DNA of 33,949 nucleotides from Empedobacter sedimenti (GCF_030005555.1 NZ_JASCQG010000019.1:1-33949); one strand, 5' to 3'. Counted from the first letter of the stretch, positions 1 through 6,850 are shown. The notes: a model not told the origin generated them from the letters alone. Program-made: numbers and translations.

Positions 1-134
1 AATTTTTATGTATAATTATTCTCGAAAATAAACTATTTACGTTTCTATATTGCGAAATAAACGGTTACAAATATTTTAGAAAAAGAATCGATGATGAATT
101 TTGGAATCTTTTGGAAAGGGAAGGAGGGAGGACA

Positions 135-185
135 TAATTTCATTTAATTAAAATACACTGAAAAGATCTTAATTAAATGAAATTA
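135..185. terminator. Perfect 17-bp inverted repeat, terminator-like
   Basis: The arms at 135-151 and 169-185 are exactly complementary over 17 bases around a 17-base loop. The stem is AT-rich and is followed by a short A/T stretch, so it could end transcription in either direction. It probably closes a gene lying left of the window. A short open frame (61-147) runs into its left arm, but there is no evidence that this frame is a gene. Confidence 0.5.
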
Positions 186-289
186 AAATTGTTTTATGAT
201 AAAATATTTAGTGACAAATACTAGAAAAAATATATAAACTATTAATTCATATAGCAGTTGTTGGGTTTTTGTTATCTGTTGTTATCCGA

Positions 290-395
290 TTTATTTCCCG
301 ATACAGAAAGTGATGAATTCAGTGTTTATAAGAGATACATAGTAGTGAGGTGTAGTATTGGTGTATAAAAATTTAAGAAAGTTTAACATTATATA
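290..395 (-). repeat. Dispersed repeat copy A with a 32-codon micro-ORF
   Basis: This is the first of three diverged copies of a ~100-base repeat; the others are near 2650-2765 and 6745-6850. On the - strand it contains a complete ATG-to-TAA frame at 389-291 of 32 codons, beginning MLNFLKFL and ending TFCIGK. Copy B ends with the same six residues, and five of its last eight codons differ from copy A only by synonymous changes. That points to past or present coding on this strand. Copy A is the only copy with a clean ATG start. The function is unknown; it could be a small peptide gene or the 3-prime relic of a larger mobile gene. Confidence 0.5.
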
Positions 396-525
396 GTATA
401 AAAAAAAGTTTTCATAAATCTAATATTAACTATATTTTGATTTACAAAGAAAATACAATAATTAAATAGAATAGGTTTTTTCTTCTTTTCAATGTAATTT
501 TATAGATGAAATAATTGAAACAAAA

Positions 526-858
526 ATGAAAAAAATAGATATTACAAGTTTAGAAGATTTAGACCAAATTGATCAAGCGTCTTTTAATCAACCAAAAATT
601 ATATATAAACACAGTACAACTTGTGGGTTATGTGATATTATTTGGAATATTATAAAAGAAAGCGATTTCGAACTGAATTATTTAGATTTATTAACGTACA
701 GACCAATATCTAATGAGATTGAACGTCGTTATAATGTTCAGCACGAATCGCCACAAATCTTAATTATTAAAGATGGAAAGTGTGTGTACAGTGCATCACA
801 TCGTAGGATAAAAAATGAAGAAATTCAAAAACAATTAGATCAATTAGTTAGTTTGTAA
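526..858 (+). CDS. YtxJ-like bacillithiol-system thioredoxin-fold protein, copy 1
   Basis: This 110-residue protein matches the YtxJ/DUF2847 family (monothiol bacilliredoxin-like), which is thought to remove bacillithiol from oxidised protein thiols in the cytoplasm. The thioredoxin-fold active site follows the KHSTTC motif at residues 28-33. Here it reads T-C-G-L-C (C33, C36), a dithiol, whereas Bacillus YtxJ has a single-Cys TCPIS site. The segment SPQILIIKDGK near residue 75 is the usual cis-Pro strand region. A second copy at 4666-4998 is 97/110 identical, and the two share about 50 bases of upstream sequence as well. A hipBST cassette begins 28 bases downstream on the same strand. The ATG at 526 gives the same N-terminus as copy 2. 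The family call is confident; the dithiol chemistry is inferred. Confidence 0.85.
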   Translation: MKKIDITSLEDLDQIDQASFNQPKIIYKHSTTCGLCDIIWNIIKESDFELNYLDLLTYRPISNEIERRYNVQHESPQILIIKDGKCVYSASHRRIKNEEIQKQLDQLVSL

Positions 859-886
859 TGTATTAACATTGATTATTATATTAATA

Positions 887-1023
887 GTGCAATATATGGC
901 ACTAATTGATGCCAATTATATTCAAAATTTATATTAAATCTTAAAAAGTGCAATTAGTTGCACTTTTATTGTTTTATATTATATTTATTCCTAAATTTAC
1001 TATAAAAGTGCAATATATGACAC
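887..1023. promoter_or_regulatory. Three evenly spaced HipB-type operator palindromes
   Basis: Three 16-base near-palindromes of the form GTGC-N8-GCAC lie at 887-902 (GTGCAATATATGGCAC), 948-963 (GTGCAATTAGTTGCAC) and 1008-1023 (GTGCAATATATGACAC). Their starts are 61 and 60 bases apart, close to six helical turns, so dimers bound to them would sit on nearly the same face of the DNA. The third covers the hipB start codon at 1017. HipB repressors are known to autoregulate by binding multiple spaced palindromes upstream of hip operons. The sequences here are not the E. coli TATCC-type sites, so assignment to this HipB is inferred from position and repetition. Confidence 0.75.
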
Positions 1024-1223
1024 TATTATTAATTGAACAGATAAAAGAACGTCGTAAAGTTTTAGATATTACACAAGAAACATTAGCTGAAATTTCGGGT
1101 GTTGGCTTACGTACACTTAAACAGTTTGAAAGCGGAAAAGGTAATCCAACGTTAGAAACATTACAAAAGTTATGTGATGCATTAGGATTAGAAATTAGAT
1201 TAGAGATTAAAACGGTTGAATAA
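1017..1223 (+). CDS. hipB: HipB-type antitoxin/repressor (HTH_3)
   Basis: This 68-residue helix-turn-helix protein has a Cro/C1-type fold. Residues 18-50 contain the classic I-T-Q-E-T-L-A-E-I-S-G-V pattern followed by R-T-L-K-Q-F-E-S-G-K-G-N-P-T-L-E-T-L. In HipBST systems HipB represses the operon and augments neutralisation of the kinase. I chose the ATG at 1017. A longer frame opens at a GTG at 948, but that GTG lies inside an operator palindrome and would add a hydrophobic N-terminus alien to the family. The stop TAA shares one base with the hipS ATG (TAATG at 1221-1225), so the genes are translationally coupled. The preceding gene is ytxJ copy 1, 158 bases away. Confidence 0.88.
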   Translation: MTLLLIEQIKERRKVLDITQETLAEISGVGLRTLKQFESGKGNPTLETLQKLCDALGLEIRLEIKTVE

Positions 1224-1543
1224 TGAGAATTGCTCATATTTTGTATAAAGGCGAAAAGGCAGGAGTTTTGACACAATTAGATAATGGTAGTTTTCATTTT
1301 AAATACAATGAAAATTGGTTATCCAATGAATCTAAACCTCCAATAAGTTTAACATTACCTAAAAGTCAAATCGAGTTTGAATCTGATACATTATTCCCGT
1401 TTTTTTATCATTTATTACCCGAAGGTGTAAATAAACGAATGATTTGTAAGATGTTTAAAATTGATGAAGATGATGCTTTTGGAATATTATTACAAGCATC
1501 TAAAGTAGATACCGTGGGTGCAGTAACAATAGAAAGAGTGTAG
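1223..1543 (+). CDS. hipS: HipS-like protein: stand-alone HipA N-terminal subdomain
   Basis: This 106-residue protein corresponds to the N-terminal subdomain 1 of HipA (couple_hipA family) made as a separate chain. The pattern F-F-Y-H-L-L-P-E-G near residues 60-68 and the ending D-T-V-G-A-V at about 97-102 are characteristic. In E. coli HipBST, HipS is the actual antitoxin of the HipT kinase and inserts an aromatic side chain toward the kinase active site. Here an aromatic cluster (F58, F60, F61, Y62) occupies the equivalent stretch, but I see no Trp there. The gene starts in the hipB stop codon and ends one base before hipT. This is not a simple frameshift of a single hipA, because both chains keep their own start codons and the B-S-T order is that of known tripartite systems. 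Confidence 0.82.
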   Translation: MRIAHILYKGEKAGVLTQLDNGSFHFKYNENWLSNESKPPISLTLPKSQIEFESDTLFPFFYHLLPEGVNKRMICKMFKIDEDDAFGILLQASKVDTVGAVTIERV

Positions 1544-1544
1544 A

Positions 1545-2534
1545 ATGAATTTAGAGTTAAAAAATTGCCCGGGTTCTTTAAAAGAAAATTTTAGTACGTA
1601 CAGTTCAAGCGTATTGAAAAAGATGTTTGATGGCAGAAAAGTAAATCCAATTTTAAACTATACTTCACCAGCTGATCGAAAAGATAAAAGCAGCTTTAAT
1701 CAAAATCAAACGCATATTTCAATTTCAGGATTTCAAGAGAAATATTCGCTAATTCTTGATGGAAATGAATTAAGATTGACCAATGAAAACGAAAGTGGAC
1801 AATATATTCTTAAGCCAATTTCTGATTTACCTAAAAATAGTGAATTTGCACCAGCAAACGAGCATTTGACAATGCAAATAGCGAAACAAATTTTTAAAAT
1901 TGAAACAGCAGAAAACGCCTTAATTTTCTTTAAAGATGGAAGTCCTGCATACATAACAAAACGTTTTGATTACGATGCAAATGGAGAAAAATTAGCTGTA
2001 GAAGATTTTGCTTCTTTGTTACAAAAATCTCCTGCTACAGATGGGGAACAATATAAATACGAAGGCAGTTATTTGGAATTATTTGACGCTTTGAAAAAAT
2101 ATGTTCCTGCTTGGAAAGTAGAAACGCCTAAATTGTTTACATTAATTATTTTTAATTATTTATTTTCAAATGGAGATGCCCATTTAAAGAATTTTTCTTT
2201 AATAGAAACTAAACAAGGTGATTTTAAATTAAGTCCAGCGTATGATTTGTTAAATACGAAAATTCATATTGAGGATTCAGAATTTGCTTTAAAAGATGGA
2301 TTATTACCAAAATCTATTTCAAAAGGAAAAATTATCGATCAATTATTTGTATTAGGTGAAAATGCAGGAATTACAGAGAAATCGATAATAAAAGTCATTC
2401 AAAATCTAACTTCTAAAGAAGATAAAGTAGAAGACTTAATTTCAAAATCTTATTTGTCTGAAAAATTGAAACGTAATTATTTACAAAACTATCAACGTAA
2501 ATTAAAAAGATTAGATTTAGAATTAAGAAAGTAA
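1545..2534 (+). CDS. hipT: HipT-like serine/threonine kinase toxin
   Basis: This 329-residue protein has the HipA kinase core without the N-terminal subdomain, which is supplied by the upstream hipS. The Gly-rich loop carries S59-I60-S61-G62-F63-Q64-E65-K66, the SIS autophosphorylation motif that distinguishes HipT from HipA. Catalytic residues are visible in N209-G-D211-A-H-L-K-N216, and the metal-binding Asp in S-P-A-Y-D234-L-L. HipT of E. coli phosphorylates tryptophanyl-tRNA synthetase and so halts translation; HipA acts on GltX. Which synthetase this one targets cannot be read from sequence. Start: ATG at 1545, one base after the hipS stop. A strong hairpin terminator follows at 2582. 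Confidence 0.87.
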   Translation: MNLELKNCPGSLKENFSTYSSSVLKKMFDGRKVNPILNYTSPADRKDKSSFNQNQTHISISGFQEKYSLILDGNELRLTNENESGQYILKPISDLPKNSEFAPANEHLTMQIAKQIFKIETAENALIFFKDGSPAYITKRFDYDANGEKLAVEDFASLLQKSPATDGEQYKYEGSYLELFDALKKYVPAWKVETPKLFTLIIFNYLFSNGDAHLKNFSLIETKQGDFKLSPAYDLLNTKIHIEDSEFALKDGLLPKSISKGKIIDQLFVLGENAGITEKSIIKVIQNLTSKEDKVEDLISKSYLSEKLKRNYLQNYQRKLKRLDLELRK

Positions 2535-2581
2535 AGCATAAAAAATGTCCGTTATTCTACACAAATATGAAATTCCAAAAG

Positions 2582-2620
2582 AAAAGGTTCTTCATCTTGG
2601 GATGAAGAACCTTTTTTACA
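2582..2620 (+). terminator. Rho-independent terminator of the hipBST operon
   Basis: The arms at 2582-2596 and 2601-2615 form a perfect 15-bp stem around a TTGG tetraloop, with the T-run built into the right arm and just after it. A second perfect inverted repeat, TTACATGTT-A-AACATGTAA at 2616-2634, follows immediately. Upstream at 2543-2558 lies ATGTCCGTTATTC, which is also found in the terminator of ytxJ copy 2 (5031-5043). Confidence 0.88.
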
Positions 2621-2649
2621 TGTTAAACATGTAATTAATTTAAAATGAA

Positions 2650-2765
2650 TTATTTGCCAATGCAGAATGTGAAAAACTTACTGTTTATAGTGAGTGTAGA
2701 GTAGTGAGGTGTAGTTTTGGTGTAGTGAGTATTACTATAAATTTAACTAAATTTTAGTAATATTC
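2650..2765 (-). repeat. Dispersed repeat copy B (truncated micro-ORF)
   Basis: This is the second copy of the ~100-base repeat. On the - strand it is open from 2742 to the TAA at 2652-2650 and encodes 30 residues ending FFTFCIGK, matching copy A. It lacks an ATG because an in-frame TAA sits where copy A has its N-terminus, so this copy looks decayed at its 5-prime end. It lies just downstream of abiEii on the same strand and downstream of the hipBST terminator on the other. Confidence 0.5.
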
Positions 2766-2801
2766 AATAAAAGAATCAACCTTATTTATTACAATTTAAT
2801 A

Positions 2802-3794
2802 TTATTGATTAAATAAATCTTGAATTTTTTTCATTTGATTTAACAAATTTGACCAGCTCAAACTTTCTCCAATAATCATATGATCTTGCATTGTTTTATA
2901 GTCCTGTTCCCATTTTGAAAGAATTTCATCAGGCGGAATAATGCTCAATTTTCCTTTTTCGTGGTTTGAATAATCTAAACCTCTTAATGGATTTACAATT
3001 TTACGATGATCTACAATAGTTTGAAATAAATTGTCATCAGCTATTGCTTTTTCACCAAAGCCTGCTTGCATCATTTTGTCTAAATCATAAAAATGTCGTG
3101 TTAATCGTTCGGTTCTGATTTTATCAATGGGTTTTGAAAATTCTTCATGGAGCAATAAAACTTTTTCAATGAAAGTACGTGTAGGTATTACTACTTGTAC
3201 ATCAAAAGCAGGTTCTGTAAAAGTCAAGTCTTTATAATTTTCGTCTAAAAAAGAGATAATAGATTTTGTTTCAGATGGCTCTGTTAAAGATCTTGTACCC
3301 ATTTCTAATAATACTCTTTGTTGTATATAAACATTGTTGACAGGAGCTTCAGGTTGGTAATAAATTTCTAATGTATTAGGATCACTTGTATCATCTACAT
3401 GTTCATTGTATTTGATTTTATATAATTCTTTGCTAATTCCTAATTGATCCAACTGTTGAATTAATTCTTCTCTAAACTCATTGATAATAAATCCACCTGA
3501 AGCTTTTCGTAATTTTTTAATTTGAGATTTTGAATTTAATTCATCAAATCCTAATAATTGACGATCAATAATTAAATCAATATCTTCAGAAAATCGATCA
3601 ATTAAATCGTAAGCTTTACTTAATGATGTTCCGCCTTTAAAGATAATTGAATTAGCATATTGTGATTGAAAAATAGCTTTCAACAAAATACAAACCCACC
3701 AATCTTTCTCTATTACAAACGCAGGTAAACTTTTAGCTATACCTGTTTGTTCAAGTACCTGAATTTTTTGTTCTTTCGTAAGGTTAATCCACAT
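2802..3794 (-). CDS. abiEii: AbiEii/AbiGii-type nucleotidyltransferase toxin
   Basis: This ~330-residue protein belongs to the AbiEii family, the toxin of type IV toxin-antitoxin and abortive-infection pairs. Counting from the ATG at 3794, a DNA-polymerase-beta-like nucleotidyltransferase signature G-G-T-S-L-S-K is at about 54-60 and the metal-binding D71-I-D73 follows. The earlier E-K-D-W-W-V (29-34) is also typical. Related toxins add nucleotides to tRNA or otherwise use NTPs to block growth when a phage infects. I chose the ATG at 3794 over an upstream TTG at 3812, because M-W-I-N-L-T is a natural N-terminus and it leaves an 11-base overlap with the antitoxin gene, the usual coupling. Copy B of the dispersed repeat lies downstream. 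Confidence 0.85.
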   Translation of the reverse strand: MWINLTKEQKIQVLEQTGIAKSLPAFVIEKDWWVCILLKAIFQSQYANSIIFKGGTSLSKAYDLIDRFSEDIDLIIDRQLLGFDELNSKSQIKKLRKASGGFIINEFREELIQQLDQLGISKELYKIKYNEHVDDTSDPNTLEIYYQPEAPVNNVYIQQRVLLEMGTRSLTEPSETKSIISFLDENYKDLTFTEPAFDVQVVIPTRTFIEKVLLLHEEFSKPIDKIRTERLTRHFYDLDKMMQAGFGEKAIADDNLFQTIVDHRKIVNPLRGLDYSNHEKGKLSIIPPDEILSKWEQDYKTMQDHMIIGESLSWSNLLNQMKKIQDLFNQ

Positions 3795-4398
3795 TGTTAT
3801 TGTCTTTCGCAAGGTTAATAATTTGTTTTTGAATCCAAACAGGAGCGTACTTTAATTGTTTTTGAACTACTTCATTATTCAATTGCTGCACGCTAGGTTG
3901 TATTTGATTTAAAAAATCTTCTGTTATCTCTTTTTGACCAATTTCTTTAAAAACTTGAACAATCAAGTGTAATAATTGATCTTTGATGGCAAAGCTTTTA
4001 GGAACTGTTTTTTTGAATTGAATTGTACGATTTCCTATTTTTATTTCTCGTTGCGAACCATCGGTTAAGTAAACAGCTTTTAAAGGAATTTGAGTTGTTA
4101 AACCTAATAAATATAAAGCCAATACTCCTGTAGGAGCAATACGTGCTTTATCTCTTTGTGCGATTTGTTTCGCTATTTCTTCAATTGTAGGATAAATAGT
4201 ACCTAACAACGGATCTTTTTTTGGTTTAAGATAAATACCTTGGGCTAAACGTTGTAATATTCCTTCATTTTCTAAACGGAATAAAGTTAATCTGATATTA
4301 CCAGAAGAACCATATTGAAAAAAATCTTCGGCGAAAAATATTTCGCCAAGGGATGATTTTAAAATCTTTGTTTTTATCTGATTTTTAGATGTTTTCAA
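3784..4398 (-). CDS. abiEi: AbiEi-family (DUF6088-like) antitoxin and autorepressor
   Basis: This 204-residue protein resembles the AbiEi/DUF6088 antitoxins that pair with AbiEii. Residues ~20-60 form a winged-helix DNA-binding domain (I-R-L-T-L-F-R-L-E-N-E-G-I-L then Q-G-I-Y-L-K-P), and the rest is an antitoxin domain containing A-P-T-G-V-L-A-L-Y-L-L-G-L-T. In known systems AbiEi neutralises AbiEii without forming a stable complex and represses its own operon by binding inverted repeats. Exactly such a repeat lies 20 bases upstream of the start, on top of the likely -7 box. The gene overlaps abiEii by 11 bases. The family call is good; the exact subfamily is less certain. Confidence 0.82.
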   Translation of the reverse strand: MKTSKNQIKTKILKSSLGEIFFAEDFFQYGSSGNIRLTLFRLENEGILQRLAQGIYLKPKKDPLLGTIYPTIEEIAKQIAQRDKARIAPTGVLALYLLGLTTQIPLKAVYLTDGSQREIKIGNRTIQFKKTVPKSFAIKDQLLHLIVQVFKEIGQKEITEDFLNQIQPSVQQLNNEVVQKQLKYAPVWIQKQIINLAKDNNNVD

Positions 4399-4417
4399 TT
4401 TGAAATAACTTTTAAGG

Positions 4418-4453
4418 TTGTAACAAATTTAGTGAAAATTTGTTACAAAAATA
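4418..4453 (-). promoter_or_regulatory. abiE promoter with an overlapping 13-bp perfect inverted repeat operator
   Basis: TTGTAACAAATTT (4418-4430) and AAATTTGTTACAA (4436-4448) are perfect inverted complements separated by 5 bases. On the - strand a TAnnTTTG box, TATTTTTG, occupies 4453-4446, so the distal operator arm covers the last three bases of the -7 element. The repeat ends 20 bases before the abiEi ATG. This matches the known mode of AbiEi autoregulation. Which protein binds here is inferred. Confidence 0.75.
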
Positions 4454-4665
4454 GGTTTTATTTTGTTTAATAAATTACTATAATTATACATCTTGTAGTT
4501 TTATACCAAATTCGTTTTAGCGTAGATTGAAAATTAATATAGAGTAAAAAAAATGAACAAGGAGATTTTCTTAGTGCATTTTTTATAATTTATCATATAA
4601 GGAAAATAGAGTAGGTTATTCCTTCTTTTAGACGTAATTTTATAAGTGAAATAATAGAAAAAAAA

Positions 4666-4998
4666 ATGAAAAAAATAGATATTACAACTTTAGATCACTT
4701 AGATCAAATTGATCAAGCATCTTTTAATCAACCAAAAATTATTTATAAACACAGCACAACTTGTGGATTATGTGATATTATTTGGGATATTGTAAAAGAA
4801 AGCGATTTTGAACTGAATTATTTAGATTTATTAACGTATAGATTACTCTCTAATGAGATTGAACGACGATATAATGTTCAGCATGAATCACCGCAAATTC
4901 TTATTATAAAAAATGGAAAAAGTGTGTACAATGCATCACATCGTAAAATAAAAAATGAAGAAATTCAGAAGCAATTAGATCTACTAGTTAATTTATAA
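4666..4998 (+). CDS. ytxJ: YtxJ-like bacillithiol-system thioredoxin-fold protein, copy 2
   Basis: This is the second 110-residue YtxJ/DUF2847-family protein, identical to copy 1 at 97 of 110 positions and with the same T-C-G-L-C active site (C33, C36). Copy 1 has an additional Cys at position 85 that is Ser here. Upstream similarity to copy 1 begins about 55 bases before the ATG. Downstream, this copy runs directly into a short spacer and a terminator, while in copy 1 the hipBST operon occupies that position. The duplicated genes bracket the two toxin-antitoxin modules, either from segmental duplication or from insertion of a second allele with the island. Confidence 0.85.
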   Translation: MKKIDITTLDHLDQIDQASFNQPKIIYKHSTTCGLCDIIWDIVKESDFELNYLDLLTYRLLSNEIERRYNVQHESPQILIIKNGKSVYNASHRKIKNEEIQKQLDLLVNL

Positions 4999-5029
4999 TG
5001 TATTTAAGAAATAATTATTGATCAAACAT

Positions 5030-5084
5030 AAATGTCCGTTATTCCATGCAAAGTGAATCAAATTGTATGATATAACGGACATTT
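5030..5084. terminator. 13-bp stem terminator after ytxJ copy 2
   Basis: AAATGTCCGTTAT (5030-5042) pairs perfectly with ATAACGGACATTT (5072-5084) across a 29-base loop. It closes ytxJ on the + strand and touches the stop codon of the gene fragment on the - strand, so it may act both ways. The left arm is shared with sequence at 2543-2558 downstream of hipT. Confidence 0.65.
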
Positions 5085-5344
5085 TAAGTTATGGATTTTA
5101 AAATTTTAAATGTCGTAAATCCAAAAAATAATTCGCAAAAAAGAAATTTTGATTTTTTTGTTTTTTCTTTTAAAATTTCAAGAACAACTGATAATTTTTC
5201 TGAAACATGTTTATTAGAATTTTTATAAGCAAAATAGTCTAGAATATTTTTTTGCAACAATTCAAACTCATCATTTCTTGCTAAATCAAAATAGTTATCA
5301 ACTAATTTTGTAGTAGTTGGATCTATATTTTTAAAGAAAGAATA
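5084..5344 (-). pseudogene. Unrecognised gene fragment
   Basis: An 86-codon open stretch on the - strand runs from a TGA at 5347-5345 to a TAA at 5086-5084 and has no ATG. Its composition is protein-like: an acidic segment D-N-Y-F-D-L-A-R-N-D-E-F-E-L-L, then a lysine-rich helix and a hydrophobic end. An ATG at 5393 in another frame stops after ten codons, and the frames between shift twice. It looks like the C-terminal relic of a decayed gene. I recognise no family. It shares the island with the broken WYL gene next door. Confidence 0.4.
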
Positions 5345-5441
5345 TCAAAAATATTTTTTACTAAATTGTGACTTTAAATAGTTTTGTCTTCATATTTACT
5401 TCATTTTTACAACATAAGAAAAATAGTTCCTTTTTTTACGT

Positions 5442-6323
5442 TTGATTCAGTTCGTGCAATTTATTAGAGAAAGTAATAAAGCGAACAAGTTTGTGGGCAA
5501 TAATGAGATTTCATCTTATTTAGCAATGATTACAGGAGATGAGGCTTTTATATACGCACCCGCGACTTTTAGTCGAGATAAAACGAAGATTAAAAATGAA
5601 TTAGGAATAGATTTAAAATATACTAAATCAAAAGGCTATTTTATTAATTATTCAGAACAAGAATTTTTAATCGAAACATCATTGGATTATTATGAAATGT
5701 TTGCCATCATGAATCAAGCGAATGCTTTGCCTGAAATGTTTTTAATCTAAGAAAGAAAACCTTTGGGGCTAAATCAAATTACTGATGTTGTAGATTTTAT
5801 CAAAGATAAAAAGGTGATTCAGTTTAATTATCTAAAATATGATACAAATTAAAAAAATGTGAGTATTATAGAACCTTTGGCGATAAAAGAAAGTCTTGAA
5901 CGTTGGTATTTAATCGGAAATGATCATAAAAATAATAATGGATTGCGTGCATTTGGTTTTGATCGAATGTCTGATATAACTTTTCATAGGGAAAAGTTTG
6001 CTCCAAAATTTTCAATAGAGGATATTCAAACAAAGTATCAATCGTTATTTGCGATGTTTGATGATGGGGACAAAAGGGTAGAGGAGATTGAATTGGAATT
6101 TGACTCTAGCGATGGTAATTATATCAAAAGTTTACCGATTCATCATTCGCAAAAAGTTGAAGATATTCCTAATGGAGTTCGCGTTTATTTGAAATTAAAA
6201 CCCACGCCCGATTTTATTAAAGAAATCATGTCACGAGCGTGGAGTTTAAAAGTAATTAAGCCAGAAAGTTTACGTCAAGAAATTGCTAAAATTCTGAAAG
6301 ATTCTCTTTTGAGAAATCAATAA
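5442..6323 (+). pseudogene. WYL-domain transcriptional regulator broken by two in-frame TAA codons
   Basis: The frame is continuous from 5442 to 6323 except for TAA at 5748-5750 and TAA at 5850-5852. All three pieces belong to one WYL-type regulator. The N-part has the winged-helix tail (F-S-R-D-K-T-K-I-K-N-E-L-G). The middle has R-K-P-L-G-L-N-Q-I, then V-I-Q-F-N-Y. The last part has I-I-E-P-L-A-I-K-E-S, then R-W-Y-L-I-G, then R-A-F-G-F-D-R-M, ending in the WCX-type tail. Because there is no frameshift, this is nonsense decay rather than an indel. The first codon is TTG and the usual N-terminal helix is missing, so the 5-prime end is also damaged. WYL regulators often control defence islands, which would fit this neighbourhood. 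Confidence 0.8.
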
Positions 6324-6655
6324 TTCTTTTTAATTTTTTCGTATTCTGCATGAATAAATTCAGCAACAGGCTTCCATAAATAGACTTGATCATTTATAGT
6401 TTCGAAAAATTTTCCATGATTTCTTTGTCCAAAATTAGTCATCTGATTAAAGTCTCCAGGAAATTTACTCCTTCCAATTAATTCATCACATTCCATGTTA
6501 AATTTTTGTTTAGAAATTGAATCGTTTTTTTTTAGTTCCAAAAATTTCAAAAGAATAACACTATTTATTTCTTTATAGCCTTTCGATAACCAGTTTGGAA
6601 CACGTTTCATTACTTTTTCTATTTCTTTCTGTTTATCGTGATAAGTTTTATGCAT
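6317..6655 (-). CDS. Hypothetical 112-residue protein
   Basis: This intact frame has an ATG at 6655 and a TAA at 6317, and converges on the WYL pseudogene with a 7-base overlap. The protein is Lys-rich with a helical first half. The second half, containing R-N-H-G-K-F-F-E-T-I-N-D-Q-V-Y-L-W, reads like the strand-wing part of a winged-helix fold, but I recognise no family. The start lies 11 bases after the stop codon of the open frame in dispersed repeat copy C on the same strand, so the two may be co-transcribed. There is no signal peptide. Function is unknown. Confidence 0.6.
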   Translation of the reverse strand: MHKTYHDKQKEIEKVMKRVPNWLSKGYKEINSVILLKFLELKKNDSISKQKFNMECDELIGRSKFPGDFNQMTNFGQRNHGKFFETINDQVYLWKPVAEFIHAEYEKIKKNY

Positions 6656-6666
6656 AATATTAGTTT

Positions 6667-6850
6667 TTAAAAGTTATTTTTTAGGTAATTAATGATTTCA
6701 TTTGCATCAGTTATTTTTTCGATGTAGCCATCTTCTCTATAATAGATTTCGATACAGAAAGTGTAAAAGTCTTTATTTATCAATGGTGTAGGGGGTGGTG
6801 TGGTTAAGTTTATTAAAAATTTAACATATTGTAATAAAATATCTTTACTA
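6667..6850 (-). repeat. Dispersed repeat copy C with an extended short frame
   Basis: This is the third copy of the repeat. On the - strand the same reading frame as copies A and B contains I-N-K-D-F-Y-T-F-C-I but then reads E instead of G-K-stop. It continues E-I-Y-Y-R-E-D-G-Y-I-E-K-I-T-D-A to a TAA at 6669-6667. No ATG is available; an in-frame TTG at residue M-I-N-K-D-F would give 38 residues. Copies A and B may be C-terminally truncated forms of this longer version. Downstream on the same strand is the 112-residue hypothetical gene. Confidence 0.45.

Noticed and set aside
61-147. Short frame ending in a Gly-Gly-His-rich tail before the first hairpin
   Set aside because: It has no upstream promoter signal, its likely ATG gives only ~18 codons, and it ends inside the hairpin arm. 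Not enough to call a gene.
948-1016. Longer hipB start at GTG 948
   Set aside because: The GTG is inside an operator palindrome, and the added residues form a hydrophobic stretch not seen in HipB proteins.
974-1276. 100-codon frame on the - strand over hipB
   Set aside because: It lies antisense to a well-supported hipB and shows no family pattern.
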